Part shown: positions 24,278 through 32,410 of the stretch, in pieces
How positions within the stretch are numbered: the first letter of the stretch is position 1
How the letters are laid out: each line of letters begins with the position of its first letter
Position numbers and translations under genes: made by a program
Notes under the pieces: model-generated
Seen by the model: only the letters and a program-made list of their open reading frames with translations
The model's database searches: none
Told to the model about the DNA's origin: nothing
Source: Sphingomonadaceae bacterium
GTDB lineage: Bacteria > Pseudomonadota > Alphaproteobacteria > Sphingomonadales > Sphingomonadaceae
Direction: 5' to 3'
Assembly (NCBI GenBank): GCA_020630295.1
Contig: JAHDBR010000023.1
Span: forward strand, 1-33,577
Length of the DNA stretch: 33,577 bases

Positions 24278-25249
24278 ATGAGCATTCTACAGCTCCTGCT
24301 GGTAGGCGCCGGGATTATGTCCCTGTTGGTGGTCGGCTATATGCTGGTTGCCGGGCCCTCTGCCGCCAAGGAAAGTCAACGCCGCTTGCAGGCCTTGCGG
24401 TTCCGCCATTCGGAAAGCACCGACACCAAAGTGGAGTCGCAGCTGAAGAAGGCCATTGCATCACGCAAACCGAAAGTTCAGCACGCGGCCGGCTCTACAT
24501 CCCGGATTGATGCGCTGGCCATCCGGCTTGACCGGACTGGTAAGAATTGGTCCCTGTCGCAGTATTTTTATGCCTCGCTCGGCCTTGCTCTAGCGGTTGC
24601 CGTGCTGATGTACTTGCGCAGCGGTGCAGCGCTTCTGTCACTCGGCATAGGCGTCTTCATCGGTGCAGGCTTGCCGCATCTGGTGGTCAACTTCTTCATC
24701 AAACGGCGTACAGCGAACTTCAATGCGAAGTTCCCGGACGCGATTGAATTGCTGGTGCGGGGCCTGCGTTCGGGCCTGCCGGTTACTGAAACACTCGCAG
24801 TTGTTGCTCAGGAGCTTCCAGGCCCTGTGGGCGAGGAGTTCAAAGGCATCACCGAGCGGATCAAGATCGGTAAAACGATGGAAGAATCGCTGCAGAATAC
24901 TGCAGACCGTCTCGGCATCCCGGAATTCAACTTCTTCTGCATCACGCTGGCGATCCAGCGCGAAACTGGCGGTAACTTGGCAGAAACACTGTCCAACTTG
25001 TCGGACGTGCTTCGCAAGCGTTCGCAAATGAAGCTGAAGATTAAGGCGATGAGTTCGGAATCCAAAGCGTCGGCTTACATCGTTGGCGCCCTGCCCTTTA
25101 TCGTGTTCGGCATGATCTACTGGATCAACCCCGGATATATTGGCGGATTCTTTGAAGACGAGCGTTTGATCGTCACCGGCCTTGGCGGGCTTGTGTGGAT
25201 GTCGATCGGCGGTTTCATCATGGCCAAAATGGTCAGCTTCGAAATTTAA
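24278..25249 (+). CDS. tadB: Tad platform protein TadB (type II secretion system F family)
   Basis: TadB is one of two inner-membrane platform proteins on which the pilus is built. This 323-residue sequence starts with a membrane helix (about 3-25), followed by a charged cytoplasmic region. A membrane pair lies at about 97-135, and the T2SSF domain at about 150-280 includes FPDAIELLVRGLRSGLPVTETLAVVAQE and FCITLAIQRETGGNLAETLSNLSDVLRKR. Two further C-terminal helices end it. Length and order fit TadB rather than PilC, with a single F domain. It follows the hairpin gap after cpaE and is 15 nt ahead of tadC. Its normal partner ATPase CpaF is not encoded here. Confidence 0.92.
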   Translation: MSILQLLLVGAGIMSLLVVGYMLVAGPSAAKESQRRLQALRFRHSESTDTKVESQLKKAIASRKPKVQHAAGSTSRIDALAIRLDRTGKNWSLSQYFYASLGLALAVAVLMYLRSGAALLSLGIGVFIGAGLPHLVVNFFIKRRTANFNAKFPDAIELLVRGLRSGLPVTETLAVVAQELPGPVGEEFKGITERIKIGKTMEESLQNTADRLGIPEFNFFCITLAIQRETGGNLAETLSNLSDVLRKRSQMKLKIKAMSSESKASAYIVGALPFIVFGMIYWINPGYIGGFFEDERLIVTGLGGLVWMSIGGFIMAKMVSFEI

Positions 25250-25264
25250 GGAGGAGGGATACAG

Positions 25265-26272
25265 ATGTTAAATCAAGGTTCCGGACCAACCCTTCTCGGT
25301 GTTGATGTTATACTGGTCGGCACAATTCTGGTTGCCGTCGCAGCATTCGCGGTCATCGTGGCAATCTATGCCGCTGTGACGGTGAAAGATCCCATGGCCA
25401 AGCGCGTGAAAGCGCTCAATTCGCGCCGTGACGAGCTGAAGGCAGGTATTGTGACCGGTACGGCGAAGAAACGCGCCAGCCTGGTTCGCAAAACCGATCA
25501 AACCGAAAAGATGAAAGACACGCTTTCCGGGATGAAAGTCCTTCAGGAAAGCCAAGTCGCGGTTATCCAGCAAAAGCTGGCCCATGCGGGTTACCGTAAC
25601 AAAGAACTCGCGGTTCTGGTGATCGCAGCACGCCTTGTCATGCCAATCATTCTGGGCGGCCTCGGCTTCCTGATGATTTACGTGATCGACTATTTCCCTG
25701 AATGGGGTGATTTCAAACGCCTCGGCGCGTTCGCCGCTCTGCTTTTCGCAGGCTATAAGGGACCGGAAACGATCCTGAAGAACAAGGCCACGAAGCGTAC
25801 GACCGAAATTCGTAAAGGTTTGCCTGACGCGCTCGACTTGCTGGTGATTTGTGCCGAAGCCGGCCTGACCGTAGACGCCGCCTTTAACCGGGTGGCCAAG
25901 GAACTTGGCCGTGCGTACCCTGAACTGGGCGACGAATTTGCGCTAACCGCAATTGAACTCTCGTTCCTGACCGAACGGAAGCAGGCGTTTAACAACCTTG
26001 CTTACCGCGTCGATCTGGAATCGGTGCGCGGAGTGGTGACCACAATGGTCCAGACCGAACGCTACGGTACACCGCTGGCATCGGCCCTTCGCGTCCTGTC
26101 AGCCGAATTCCGGAACGAGCGGATGATGCGCGCTGAAGAAAAAGCGGCACGTCTGCCGGCGATTATGACGATCCCGCTGATCATGTTCATTCTGCCAGTG
26201 TTGTTCATCGTTATTCTGGGCCCTGCGGCCTGTTCGATCAGCGATGCATTCGCAGCGAAACCCGGACGTTAG
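25265..26272 (+). CDS. tadC: Tad platform protein TadC (type II secretion system F family)
   Basis: TadC is the second inner-membrane platform protein. The 335-residue protein has an N-terminal helix (about 14-37), a basic cytoplasmic stretch and a membrane pair at about 118-170. The T2SSF domain has GLPDALDLLVICAEAGLTVDAAFNRVAKELG and ELSFLTERKQAFNNLAYRVD. A C-terminal helix, IPLIMFILPVLFIVILGPA, ends it. ALDLLVICAEAGLT is a block I associate with TadC rather than TadB. GGAGG at 25251-25257 precedes the ATG. A long hairpin terminator follows at once, so the Tad operon ends here without TadD, TadE, TadF or TadG genes. Confidence 0.93.
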   Translation: MLNQGSGPTLLGVDVILVGTILVAVAAFAVIVAIYAAVTVKDPMAKRVKALNSRRDELKAGIVTGTAKKRASLVRKTDQTEKMKDTLSGMKVLQESQVAVIQQKLAHAGYRNKELAVLVIAARLVMPIILGGLGFLMIYVIDYFPEWGDFKRLGAFAALLFAGYKGPETILKNKATKRTTEIRKGLPDALDLLVICAEAGLTVDAAFNRVAKELGRAYPELGDEFALTAIELSFLTERKQAFNNLAYRVDLESVRGVVTTMVQTERYGTPLASALRVLSAEFRNERMMRAEEKAARLPAIMTIPLIMFILPVLFIVILGPAACSISDAFAAKPGR

Positions 26273-26292
26273 ATAGCCGGAAGGATACACAG

Positions 26293-26328
26293 AAAGGCCC
26301 CCGGAGCGTCATGCTTCGGGGGCCTTTT
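26293..26328 (+). terminator. Strong Rho-independent terminator of the Tad operon
   Basis: AAAGGCCCCCGGAGC (26293-26307) pairs over 15 bp (one G-U) with the arm at 26313-26327, loop GTCAT, followed by TTTT within TTTTC. It lies 20 nt after the tadC stop. The near-perfect A/T flanks mean it could also stop the convergent MarR transcript. Confidence 0.92.
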
Positions 26329-26352
26329 CTTTGGCCTGCATATAACAATAAA

Positions 26353-26790
26353 CTATTCTGCCTGCTGGCGGACTTTTTCGAGCAGTCGCATAAACTGCCC
26401 GCGTTCCTGGTCCGTCAATGGCTCCAGAAGGCTGGCTTCCATCTTGCGCGCCATCGGCACAACCTTGGCGTGGATCGCACGGCCTTCGTCGGTAAGCTCA
26501 AGGTGATGCGAACGGCCATCTTTGCGATTGGGTAAACGGACTACAAGGCCGCGCCCCTCAAGCACTTTACAGCCGCGATTGACCGCAACCTTGTCCATAA
26601 GGGTTTTCTCGGTCAGTTGACGCTGGGTCAACGCCCCCGCATCCCCCAGCATCGCCATGATCCGCCATTCGGTAACCTTCAGCCCAAAGGCATCATGATA
26701 AACGCTGGCAATCCGGTTGCTGACCGCGTTCGAAGCGATCGACAATTGATACGGCAAGAAATCTGCCAAGCTGAATTGCGTGTCAGTCAT
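26353..26790 (-). CDS. MarR family transcriptional regulator
   Basis: This 145-residue winged-helix protein has a dimerisation N-terminus (about 8-40) and the MarR DNA-binding block. The latter comprises LKVTEWRIMAMLGDAGALTQRQLTEKTLMDK followed by VNRGCKVLEGRGLVVRLPNRKDGRSHHLELTDEGRAI, where the wing DGR-HH-LTDEG is diagnostic. MarR proteins usually repress nearby genes and are released by a small aromatic or acyl-CoA ligand. It lies directly downstream of the crotonase gene (40-nt gap) on the same strand, so it may control the acyl-CoA genes 26831-29798. TAAT-N8-ATTA upstream of its start is a possible operator half-pair but is weak. Confidence 0.93.
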   Translation of the reverse strand: MTDTQFSLADFLPYQLSIASNAVSNRIASVYHDAFGLKVTEWRIMAMLGDAGALTQRQLTEKTLMDKVAVNRGCKVLEGRGLVVRLPNRKDGRSHHLELTDEGRAIHAKVVPMARKMEASLLEPLTDQERGQFMRLLEKVRQQAE

Positions 26791-26830
26791 AAACTGATTT
26801 CTAATGCAACCAGATTAATTGGCAAGCGCC

Positions 26831-27703
26831 CTATTTATATTCAGGTTCCTCCCACCACGGGTAGAAGTCCGGCATATCCTGCGTGACTTTGCCTGGGAAC
26901 TGCGGAGGCCGCTTTTCCAAAAAGCTTTGCACGCCTTCCATCGCATCCTTGCCGCGCGACAATTTATAGATAGAGCGGCTGTCCACGCGGTGCGCCATCA
27001 TCGGATGGTCTTCAGATGGCAAACGCCACAGCATCGCGCGTGTCATCGCAACGGACACGGCAGAGGTGTTTTCCGCAATTTCCAAGGCCAGCGCGCGCGC
27101 GACATCCATCAATTCAGCCTGCGGATGGACAGACCGGACCAGCCCCCCTGCCTTGGCTTCTTCGGCATCAAAGATACGCCCCGTCATGCACCATTCGAGC
27201 GCCTGTTGCGGCCCGACAAGCCGCGGCAAAAACCAGCTTGAGCACGCCTCTGGCACAATGCCGCGCTTGGCGAACACAAATCCGTAGCGCGCATTGTCCG
27301 ATGCGAGGCGGATATCCATCGGCAGCTGCATCGTGGCACCCACACCCACCGCCACGCCATTACAGGCGGAAATAAGCGGTTTGGTCGACTGGAACATCCG
27401 CAACGTAATGCGCCCGCCGCCATCGCGGACAATTTCATCGGAAAGATCAGTGACCTCGGTCGCGCTCGAAAAAGGGCGCGCACCGTCATCAGGCGTCAGA
27501 TCGGCCCCGGCACAAAATGCGCGGTCCCCTGCTCCCGTAAATATCACCGCCCGGATATTGTCGTCCGCATCGGTATCATCCAATGCATCGATCATTTCCT
27601 GCATCATTACGCGGGTATATGCGTTCATCTTTTCAGGCCGGTTCAACGTGATCGTCGCAATCGGCCCGTCTTTTTCCAGCAAAATCTGACTGTAATCGCT
27701 CAT
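26831..27703 (-). CDS. Enoyl-CoA hydratase/isomerase family protein (crotonase fold)
   Basis: This 290-residue crotonase has the CoA-binding start ITLNRPEKMNAYT, the oxyanion loop FTGAGDRAFCAGADL and the second loop NGVAVGVGATMQLPMDIRLAS. In canonical hydratases two Glu lie in the second loop and the following strand; here those positions read Thr124 and Ala145. Instead a Glu sits in GIVPEACSSWFLPRLVG (E152), as in yeast/peroxisomal Delta3,Delta2-enoyl-CoA isomerases. It may thus be an isomerase rather than a hydratase. The C-terminal helices (GVQSFLEKRPPQFPGK) are normal. GGGAG precedes the ATG. A terminator separates it from the SDR gene upstream. Confidence 0.88.
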   Translation of the reverse strand: MSDYSQILLEKDGPIATITLNRPEKMNAYTRVMMQEMIDALDDTDADDNIRAVIFTGAGDRAFCAGADLTPDDGARPFSSATEVTDLSDEIVRDGGGRITLRMFQSTKPLISACNGVAVGVGATMQLPMDIRLASDNARYGFVFAKRGIVPEACSSWFLPRLVGPQQALEWCMTGRIFDAEEAKAGGLVRSVHPQAELMDVARALALEIAENTSAVSVAMTRAMLWRLPSEDHPMMAHRVDSRSIYKLSRGKDAMEGVQSFLEKRPPQFPGKVTQDMPDFYPWWEEPEYK

Positions 27704-27731
27704 CTGTCCAACTCCCGCATATACTATAACG

Positions 27732-27761
27732 AAAAAGGGCCCCGCCTCAGCGGAGCCCCTT
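27732..27761 (-). terminator. Terminator after the SDR gene
   Basis: On the minus strand a stem with arms GGGGCTCCGC and GCGGGGCCC, containing one G-U pair and the loop TGAG, is followed by TTTTT (plus-strand A run 27732-27736). It lies just past the stop codon of the SDR gene at 27773 and separates it from the crotonase gene, which probably has its own promoter. Confidence 0.8.
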
Positions 27762-27772
27762 CGGTTGATCGC

Positions 27773-28558
27773 TTAACGCGGTGCCATACGGATGGCACCA
27801 TCAAGCCGGACATCTTCACCATTGAAGTATCCGTTCTCGATCATGGTGCAGGCCAGATGCGCATATTCTTCCGGATTGCCAAGGCGTTTCGGGAATGGAA
27901 CCGATGCTGCCAAGGCGTCCTTCACCTGCGGCGGCGCTGCATTCATCAGCGGGGTGTTGAAGATGCCTGGCAGGATCGTGTTTACCCGAATACCTTCTTG
28001 CATCAGATCGCGTGCAATCGGCAGAGTCATGCCAATTACGCCGCCTTTAGACGCAGAGTAAGCTGCCTGCCCGATCTGGCCGTCTTCACCGGCAACCGAT
28101 GCCGTATTCACAATCGCGCCGCGATCCCCGTCTTCGCTCACCGGATCCAGCGTCATCATACCGGCAGCCGATTTTGCGATACAGCGGAATGTGCCAACCA
28201 GATTGATCTGGATCAGCCAGTTGAACGCGTCGAGCGGGAAGTGCGAAATCTCGCCCGTATTCCGGTCACGTTTCGCGGTTTTGATCGCACTGCCTGTACC
28301 GGCGCAATTTACCAGAATACGTTCCTGACCATGCGCCTCGCGCGCCTTTGCAAAACCGGCATCTACGGATTCGTCGCTAGTCACGTTTACTTCGCAGAAG
28401 ATGCCGCCAATATCCGCAGCCACGGCTTTGCCTTTCTCTTCCTGAAGGTCAAAAATCGCAACTTTCGCGCCTTTGGCTGCCAATGCGCGGGCGGTGGCTT
28501 CGCCCAGACCGGATGCGCCGCCAGTAACAACTGCGGGGGTGTTCGAACCTACTTCCAT
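27773..28558 (-). CDS. Short-chain dehydrogenase, 3-hydroxyacyl-CoA dehydrogenase type-2-like
   Basis: This 261-residue classical SDR has the cofactor motif VTGGASGLGEATA (11-23), with D37 after the second strand favouring NAD. It carries NCAGTG (84-89), the catalytic Ser-Tyr-Lys S154, Y167 and K171 (YSASKGG), and RVNTILPGIFNTPLM. The insertion KTAKRDRNTGEISHFPLDAFNWLIQINLVGTF resembles the HSD17B10 (type-2 3-hydroxyacyl-CoA dehydrogenase) group. That group acts in fatty-acid and isoleucine catabolism. Its neighbour, the thiolase, would cleave the 3-ketoacyl-CoA product. Both lie in the same direction, 67 nt apart. Substrate chain length cannot be decided. Confidence 0.87.
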   Translation of the reverse strand: MEVGSNTPAVVTGGASGLGEATARALAAKGAKVAIFDLQEEKGKAVAADIGGIFCEVNVTSDESVDAGFAKAREAHGQERILVNCAGTGSAIKTAKRDRNTGEISHFPLDAFNWLIQINLVGTFRCIAKSAAGMMTLDPVSEDGDRGAIVNTASVAGEDGQIGQAAYSASKGGVIGMTLPIARDLMQEGIRVNTILPGIFNTPLMNAAPPQVKDALAASVPFPKRLGNPEEYAHLACTMIENGYFNGEDVRLDGAIRMAPR

Positions 28559-28625
28559 GATGAATTCCTTATGTAATGCGGATTAGAAAAAGGGGATTGA
28601 TCGGCTAAAAGCCTATTGAGCAAAA

Positions 28626-29798
28626 TCAGAGCGATTCAACAATCGTAACATTGGCGACACCGCCGCCTTCGCACATTGTCTGAAGGCCGTATTTCTTGCC
28701 GCGTGCTTTCAAGCCATGAACCAATGTAGCCATAAGTTTTGTGCCGGATGCACCGAGCGGATGACCCAGCGCAATGGCGCCGCCATTCACGTTCAGTTTT
28801 TCCGGATCGGCGCCGGTATGTTTTAGCCAAGCCAGCGGAACAGGCGCAAACGCTTCGTTCACTTCGTACAAATCAATGTCATCGATCTTCAGGCCCGCCC
28901 GCTCCAGCGCTTTATCTGTGGCGAATAGCGGTTCTTCCAGCATGATTACCGGATCACCTGCGGTCACGGTCAGATTATGAATCCGTGCCAACGGCGTAAG
29001 GTTATGCGCCTTCAGAAACTCCTCCGATACAACCAGAACCCCGCTGGATCCGTCGCAAATCTGGCTGGCGCTGGCGGCAGTAATTGTGCCTTCCTCGCTC
29101 AGCAGTTTTACCGAGGAGATACTTTCCAGCGTCGCATCGAAGCGGATGCCTTCATCGACTGTATGCTGATCTTCGCCCTCAGGTGTTTCGATGGTGATCG
29201 GGACAATCTCGTTATTGAAAGCGCCGCTTTCCGTGGCAGCGATTGCCTTCTGATGGCTTTCAAGTGCGAACTGATCGAGGTCGCCTTTATCAAAGCCGTG
29301 CTTCTGCACGATCATCTCAGCGCCCATGAACTGGGAGAACATGATGCCGGGATATTTCTCTTCCAGACCGGGTGATTTGTAATTGCCCAGCCCTTCTTTC
29401 ATGTGCAGCGTAATGTTGGAACCCATCGGGACGCGGCTCATGCTTTCAATACCCGCCGCAATGACCGCATCCTGCGTGCCGGACATAACCGCCTGTGCCG
29501 CGAACTGGATGGCCTGCTGCGATGATCCACATTGCCGGTCAATCGTCACCGCAGGGGTTGATTGCGGCAGATGCTTGGAGGCCAGCACCGCATTACGCCC
29601 GACTTGCATGGCCTGCTGCCCCGCTTGACTGACGCAGCCCATCACCACATCATCAATCGCGTTCGGGTCCACCCCCGTCCGCTCCATCAAAGCGTCGAGC
29701 GAATGCGCAGCCAAGTCAACCGGATGGACCCCGGCAAGCCGCCCGCCGCGCCGTCCGCCTGCGGTTCTTACTGCATCAACGATATAAGCGGTGGCCAT
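28626..29798 (-). CDS. Acetyl-CoA acetyltransferase / 3-ketoacyl-CoA thiolase
   Basis: This 390-residue thiolase has the catalytic cysteine C90 in IDRQCGSSQQA, the NEAFA block, the conserved H346 in GGAIALGHPLGASG and the second Cys C376 in TMCEGGG. It is close to the acyl-CoA acetyltransferase group used in beta-oxidation (FadA-like) rather than the biosynthetic PhaA, but this cannot be settled from sequence alone. CAGGAG precedes the ATG. It is the first gene of the minus-strand acyl-CoA cluster, divergent from the 2OG-oxygenase operon; together with the SDR and crotonase it would supply the last three steps of acyl-CoA degradation. Confidence 0.94.
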   Translation of the reverse strand: MATAYIVDAVRTAGGRRGGRLAGVHPVDLAAHSLDALMERTGVDPNAIDDVVMGCVSQAGQQAMQVGRNAVLASKHLPQSTPAVTIDRQCGSSQQAIQFAAQAVMSGTQDAVIAAGIESMSRVPMGSNITLHMKEGLGNYKSPGLEEKYPGIMFSQFMGAEMIVQKHGFDKGDLDQFALESHQKAIAATESGAFNNEIVPITIETPEGEDQHTVDEGIRFDATLESISSVKLLSEEGTITAASASQICDGSSGVLVVSEEFLKAHNLTPLARIHNLTVTAGDPVIMLEEPLFATDKALERAGLKIDDIDLYEVNEAFAPVPLAWLKHTGADPEKLNVNGGAIALGHPLGASGTKLMATLVHGLKARGKKYGLQTMCEGGGVANVTIVESL

Positions 29799-29848
29799 GA
29801 AATCGACTCCTGAGAAGGGTTACTTAGTTAGCTATGTTTGATCTGAAC

Positions 29849-29876
29849 GGGTTAGCATTGCAGCCTCGCCCGTCAA
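29849..29876 (-). promoter_or_regulatory. Candidate promoter of the thiolase gene
   Basis: On the minus strand TTGACG (29871-29876) is followed after 16 nt by TAACCC (29849-29854). The -35 is good, the -10 poor, as is common in alphaproteobacteria. The start codon lies about 50 nt further on. A duplicated TAGCTAAC / TAAGTAAC-like stretch lies between them. Confidence 0.3.
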
Positions 29877-29978
29877 GCATAGCTTTCCGTTTGCGTCAGC
29901 TCCGCCTTGCCAACATCGCTGTCGGGTCGTTATTGGCTAAGCCATAATTTTCATTGCCTGAGGCATTCCAGAAATCAC

Positions 29979-30722
29979 ATGGTCAAAAAGCTGTTCGAGA
30001 TTAATCCGGCCCTAGACAGGGCGGCACTGGCTGAAGAGTTTGCGGCCAACAGGCGTGTTCAGGTCCGCAATGTTCTGACCGATGAAACTGCGCGCGAAGT
30101 TCGCGGCATCCTGGCCGGACACACGCCTTGGGGTATTGCAATGCAGGCCGGCATCGCAGACCCGCCCGGCCCGCAGCAAATACACGCACCCGAACTGCGC
30201 ACCGATGCCGGTAAGCAAAAGGCACAACAACTGGCACAGGCCGCCTATGGAGCCGTTGCGCAAGGTGATTACGCATTCCAGTTCGGACAATATTCGCTGG
30301 TTCAGGGCTTTCAGGAAAAATGGGACGAAGGCGGTCCGCACGATCTCCTGCTGGAACATCTGAATGCACCGGATTACCTGCAATTGGTGCGCGATGTGAC
30401 CGGCATACAGGAACTCGTCAAAGCGGACGGTCAGGCAACCGTTTTCGCGCAGCAGCAATTCCTTGGTCATCACATTGATAGCCACGTCGCCGAAGGCTGG
30501 CGCGTTGCCTATGTGCTGAATATGACAATTGATGACTGGAAGCCCGACTGGGGCGGCTATCTGCAATTCTTTGATGATGATGGAGACGTGGTTCAGGGAT
30601 ACCGGCCGCGCTTCAATTCACTGAACCTGTTTTTGGTGCCCTGCCCGCACGCAGTCTCATTTGTGCCGCCATTTGCACCTGTCGGTCGTTTTGCGATCAC
30701 CGGCTGGCTCCGCGACAGGTGA
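29979..30722 (+). CDS. 2OG-Fe(II) oxygenase, Tpa1/Ofd1- or prolyl-4-hydroxylase-like
   Basis: This 247-residue protein has the 2-oxoglutarate dioxygenase facial triad. H165-I-D167 lies in GHHIDSHVAEGWRVAYVLNMT, H224 in LVPCPHAVSFV, and the 2OG-binding R237 in GRFAITGWL. The spacing and the block DWGGYLQFF resemble the COG3751 proline-hydroxylase group, whose eukaryotic member Tpa1/Ofd1 hydroxylates ribosomal protein Rps23. No signal peptide was seen, so it is probably cytosolic. The ATG at 29979 is chosen over an open frame to 29907, which shows no protein-like sequence. Its stop overlaps the GTG of the next gene (GTGA), so the TPR protein is translationally coupled. The substrate is unknown. 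Confidence 0.86.
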   Translation: MVKKLFEINPALDRAALAEEFAANRRVQVRNVLTDETAREVRGILAGHTPWGIAMQAGIADPPGPQQIHAPELRTDAGKQKAQQLAQAAYGAVAQGDYAFQFGQYSLVQGFQEKWDEGGPHDLLLEHLNAPDYLQLVRDVTGIQELVKADGQATVFAQQQFLGHHIDSHVAEGWRVAYVLNMTIDDWKPDWGGYLQFFDDDGDVVQGYRPRFNSLNLFLVPCPHAVSFVPPFAPVGRFAITGWLRDR

Positions 30723-32410
30723 GCAAAACCGCGCCTCAACAATGGCACGCGAAGGCAACATCGGCGCTGCAAAGCGGCGGTGCAGAGGCGGTGATGCCGG
30801 TTGCGCAACAAGCGCTGAAAGACCATCCCGCTGACACGGCCCTGATCAACAGTTTCGGAAATCTGTTCATGCAAGCCGGGGAGCCAGCGCAGGCGGCCGA
30901 ATATTTCGCCAAGGCAGCACAGCTTGAACCGCAGACCATCGATTTCGCCCTCAATCACGCGATCGCTCTGACTGCGCAAGGCCATAACGAGGACGCGATT
31001 GCAGTCATGGTTCCGCTGGAAAATCAAGGCCGGAGCTCCGCTCTCTTTTGCTCCGCACGCGGGAATGCGGAACGCGGGGCGGGAAATCTGGACGCGGCGG
31101 CTGTGTGGTATGACCGGGCTATTGCGTTGGAGCCGCGCCGGGCCAAAGCCCTGCATGGCCGCGCACGTATCGCAATCGAGCGGGGCGAAGCGGATGCGAG
31201 GCAGAGATTTGACGCTGCTTTGGCCGTAAATCAGGGCGATCCGGACCTGTGGCTCGGCCGCGCCCAGACACTGGAAGTAGAAGGCGACATTGCGGGTGCG
31301 CGCCAGATCGCGCAATCGCTGGTCGATCAGGCGCCGCAATGGCTGGAGGGCTCACGCTATCTCGCCGCCTTGCGGTTGGCCCAGGGAGAGGCGGACCCGA
31401 CCTCCCATTATGGTTCTGCCATTGCCAAGCTGCCACAAGATCCAAACATTCCCTATGCATGGTGCGGCGTGTTGGGCAGTCTGGACGATAACGCAAAAGC
31501 CGCCGACATTGCCGCAGAGGCGCGCAAAGCCCATCCGGATACGCAGCAGTTCGCTTTGTTAGAGGCCCTCCATTCCGGCGCAGCGGGCGACGATGACCGG
31601 GCCGAGGCGATCTTCAAAAAGCTCACGATCCAGAATGCAGAGCGCTGGCTGCATGAAGCACGGCACCGTATCCGGCTGCGCGACTGCACGCAGGCCGTAT
31701 CGCTTTTGGAGCAGGTTCTTGAGGCCGATCCGGACAGCATCTCCGCATGGGCGCTATTGGGTGTAGCATGGCGATTGATGGACAGTCCGAACGCCGATTG
31801 GCTTTACAGACAAGGTGGATGCTCTGCTTTGCTCCCTCTTCCCGAAGCCGATGCGGTCTTGCCGAAGGTGATGCCGATTTTGCACGAATTGCATGACGGC
31901 TCCCCGCTTCCGCTAGGGCAATCATTGCGCGGCGGCACGCAGACGCGCGGCATATTGTTTAACCGGCTGGAGCCTGAACTGCGCGAGTTGCAACGGTCTA
32001 TTCTGGACGCGGTCGAGCAATACCGCGCCGGCCTTCCTCCGGCTGATGACCGGCACCCCCTGTTGCGCCACCGAGATGCACCTTGGCGAATGGAAGGGTC
32101 CTGGTCTGTCAGGCTGGCGGCTGGCGGGGATTATCATGCCGCGCATATTCATCCTCAGGGATTGGTTTCCTCAGCGCTGTATCTAGAGCTACCGCCGGAA
32201 GACGCGAGCGATCCGAAAGCAGGCTGGCTGGAACTTGGCCGCCCCGCCAGCGATTTGCGCACCGGTTTGGAGCCCCTTGAAACTATCGAACCACGCATAG
32301 GCCATCTCGCGCTGTTCCCTAGCATCCTGTATCACGGTACGCGGCCGTTCTCCGGCGCGCAAAGGATGACCGTGGCATTCGATATTTCGCTTAGAAAAGG
32401 CACTGCATAA
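30719..32410 (+). CDS. TPR protein with C-terminal putative 2OG-Fe(II) oxygenase domain
   Basis: The N-terminal 380 residues of this 563-residue protein are alpha-helical tetratricopeptide-like repeats (for example ALINSFGNLFMQAGEPAQAAEYFAKAAQLEP and AAVWYDRAIALEPRRAKALHGRARIAIERGEA). They suggest protein-protein binding. The C-terminal 110 residues match the 2OG-FeII_Oxy_5 (PF13759) pattern. H476-I-H478 lies in YHAAHIHPQGLVSSALYLELPPED, H539 in LFPSILYHGTRPF and R549 in QRMTVAFDIS. The family carries HxH rather than the usual HxD. The GTG start overlaps the stop of the upstream dioxygenase, and its TAA overlaps the methyltransferase ATG by one base, so it is the middle of a tightly coupled operon. 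The client protein or peptide is not known. Confidence 0.85.
   Translation: MSKTAPQQWHAKATSALQSGGAEAVMPVAQQALKDHPADTALINSFGNLFMQAGEPAQAAEYFAKAAQLEPQTIDFALNHAIALTAQGHNEDAIAVMVPLENQGRSSALFCSARGNAERGAGNLDAAAVWYDRAIALEPRRAKALHGRARIAIERGEADARQRFDAALAVNQGDPDLWLGRAQTLEVEGDIAGARQIAQSLVDQAPQWLEGSRYLAALRLAQGEADPTSHYGSAIAKLPQDPNIPYAWCGVLGSLDDNAKAADIAAEARKAHPDTQQFALLEALHSGAAGDDDRAEAIFKKLTIQNAERWLHEARHRIRLRDCTQAVSLLEQVLEADPDSISAWALLGVAWRLMDSPNADWLYRQGGCSALLPLPEADAVLPKVMPILHELHDGSPLPLGQSLRGGTQTRGILFNRLEPELRELQRSILDAVEQYRAGLPPADDRHPLLRHRDAPWRMEGSWSVRLAAGGDYHAAHIHPQGLVSSALYLELPPEDASDPKAGWLELGRPASDLRTGLEPLETIEPRIGHLALFPSILYHGTRPFSGAQRMTVAFDISLRKGTA

Noticed and set aside
27857-28576. A 239-codon plus-strand open frame over the SDR gene
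   Set aside because: The minus-strand SDR has all catalytic residues in frame, so this is a shadow of it.
30593-31339. A 248-codon minus-strand frame over the TPR-oxygenase gene
   Set aside because: It is antisense to a coherent TPR protein and has an Arg/Cys-rich shadow composition.
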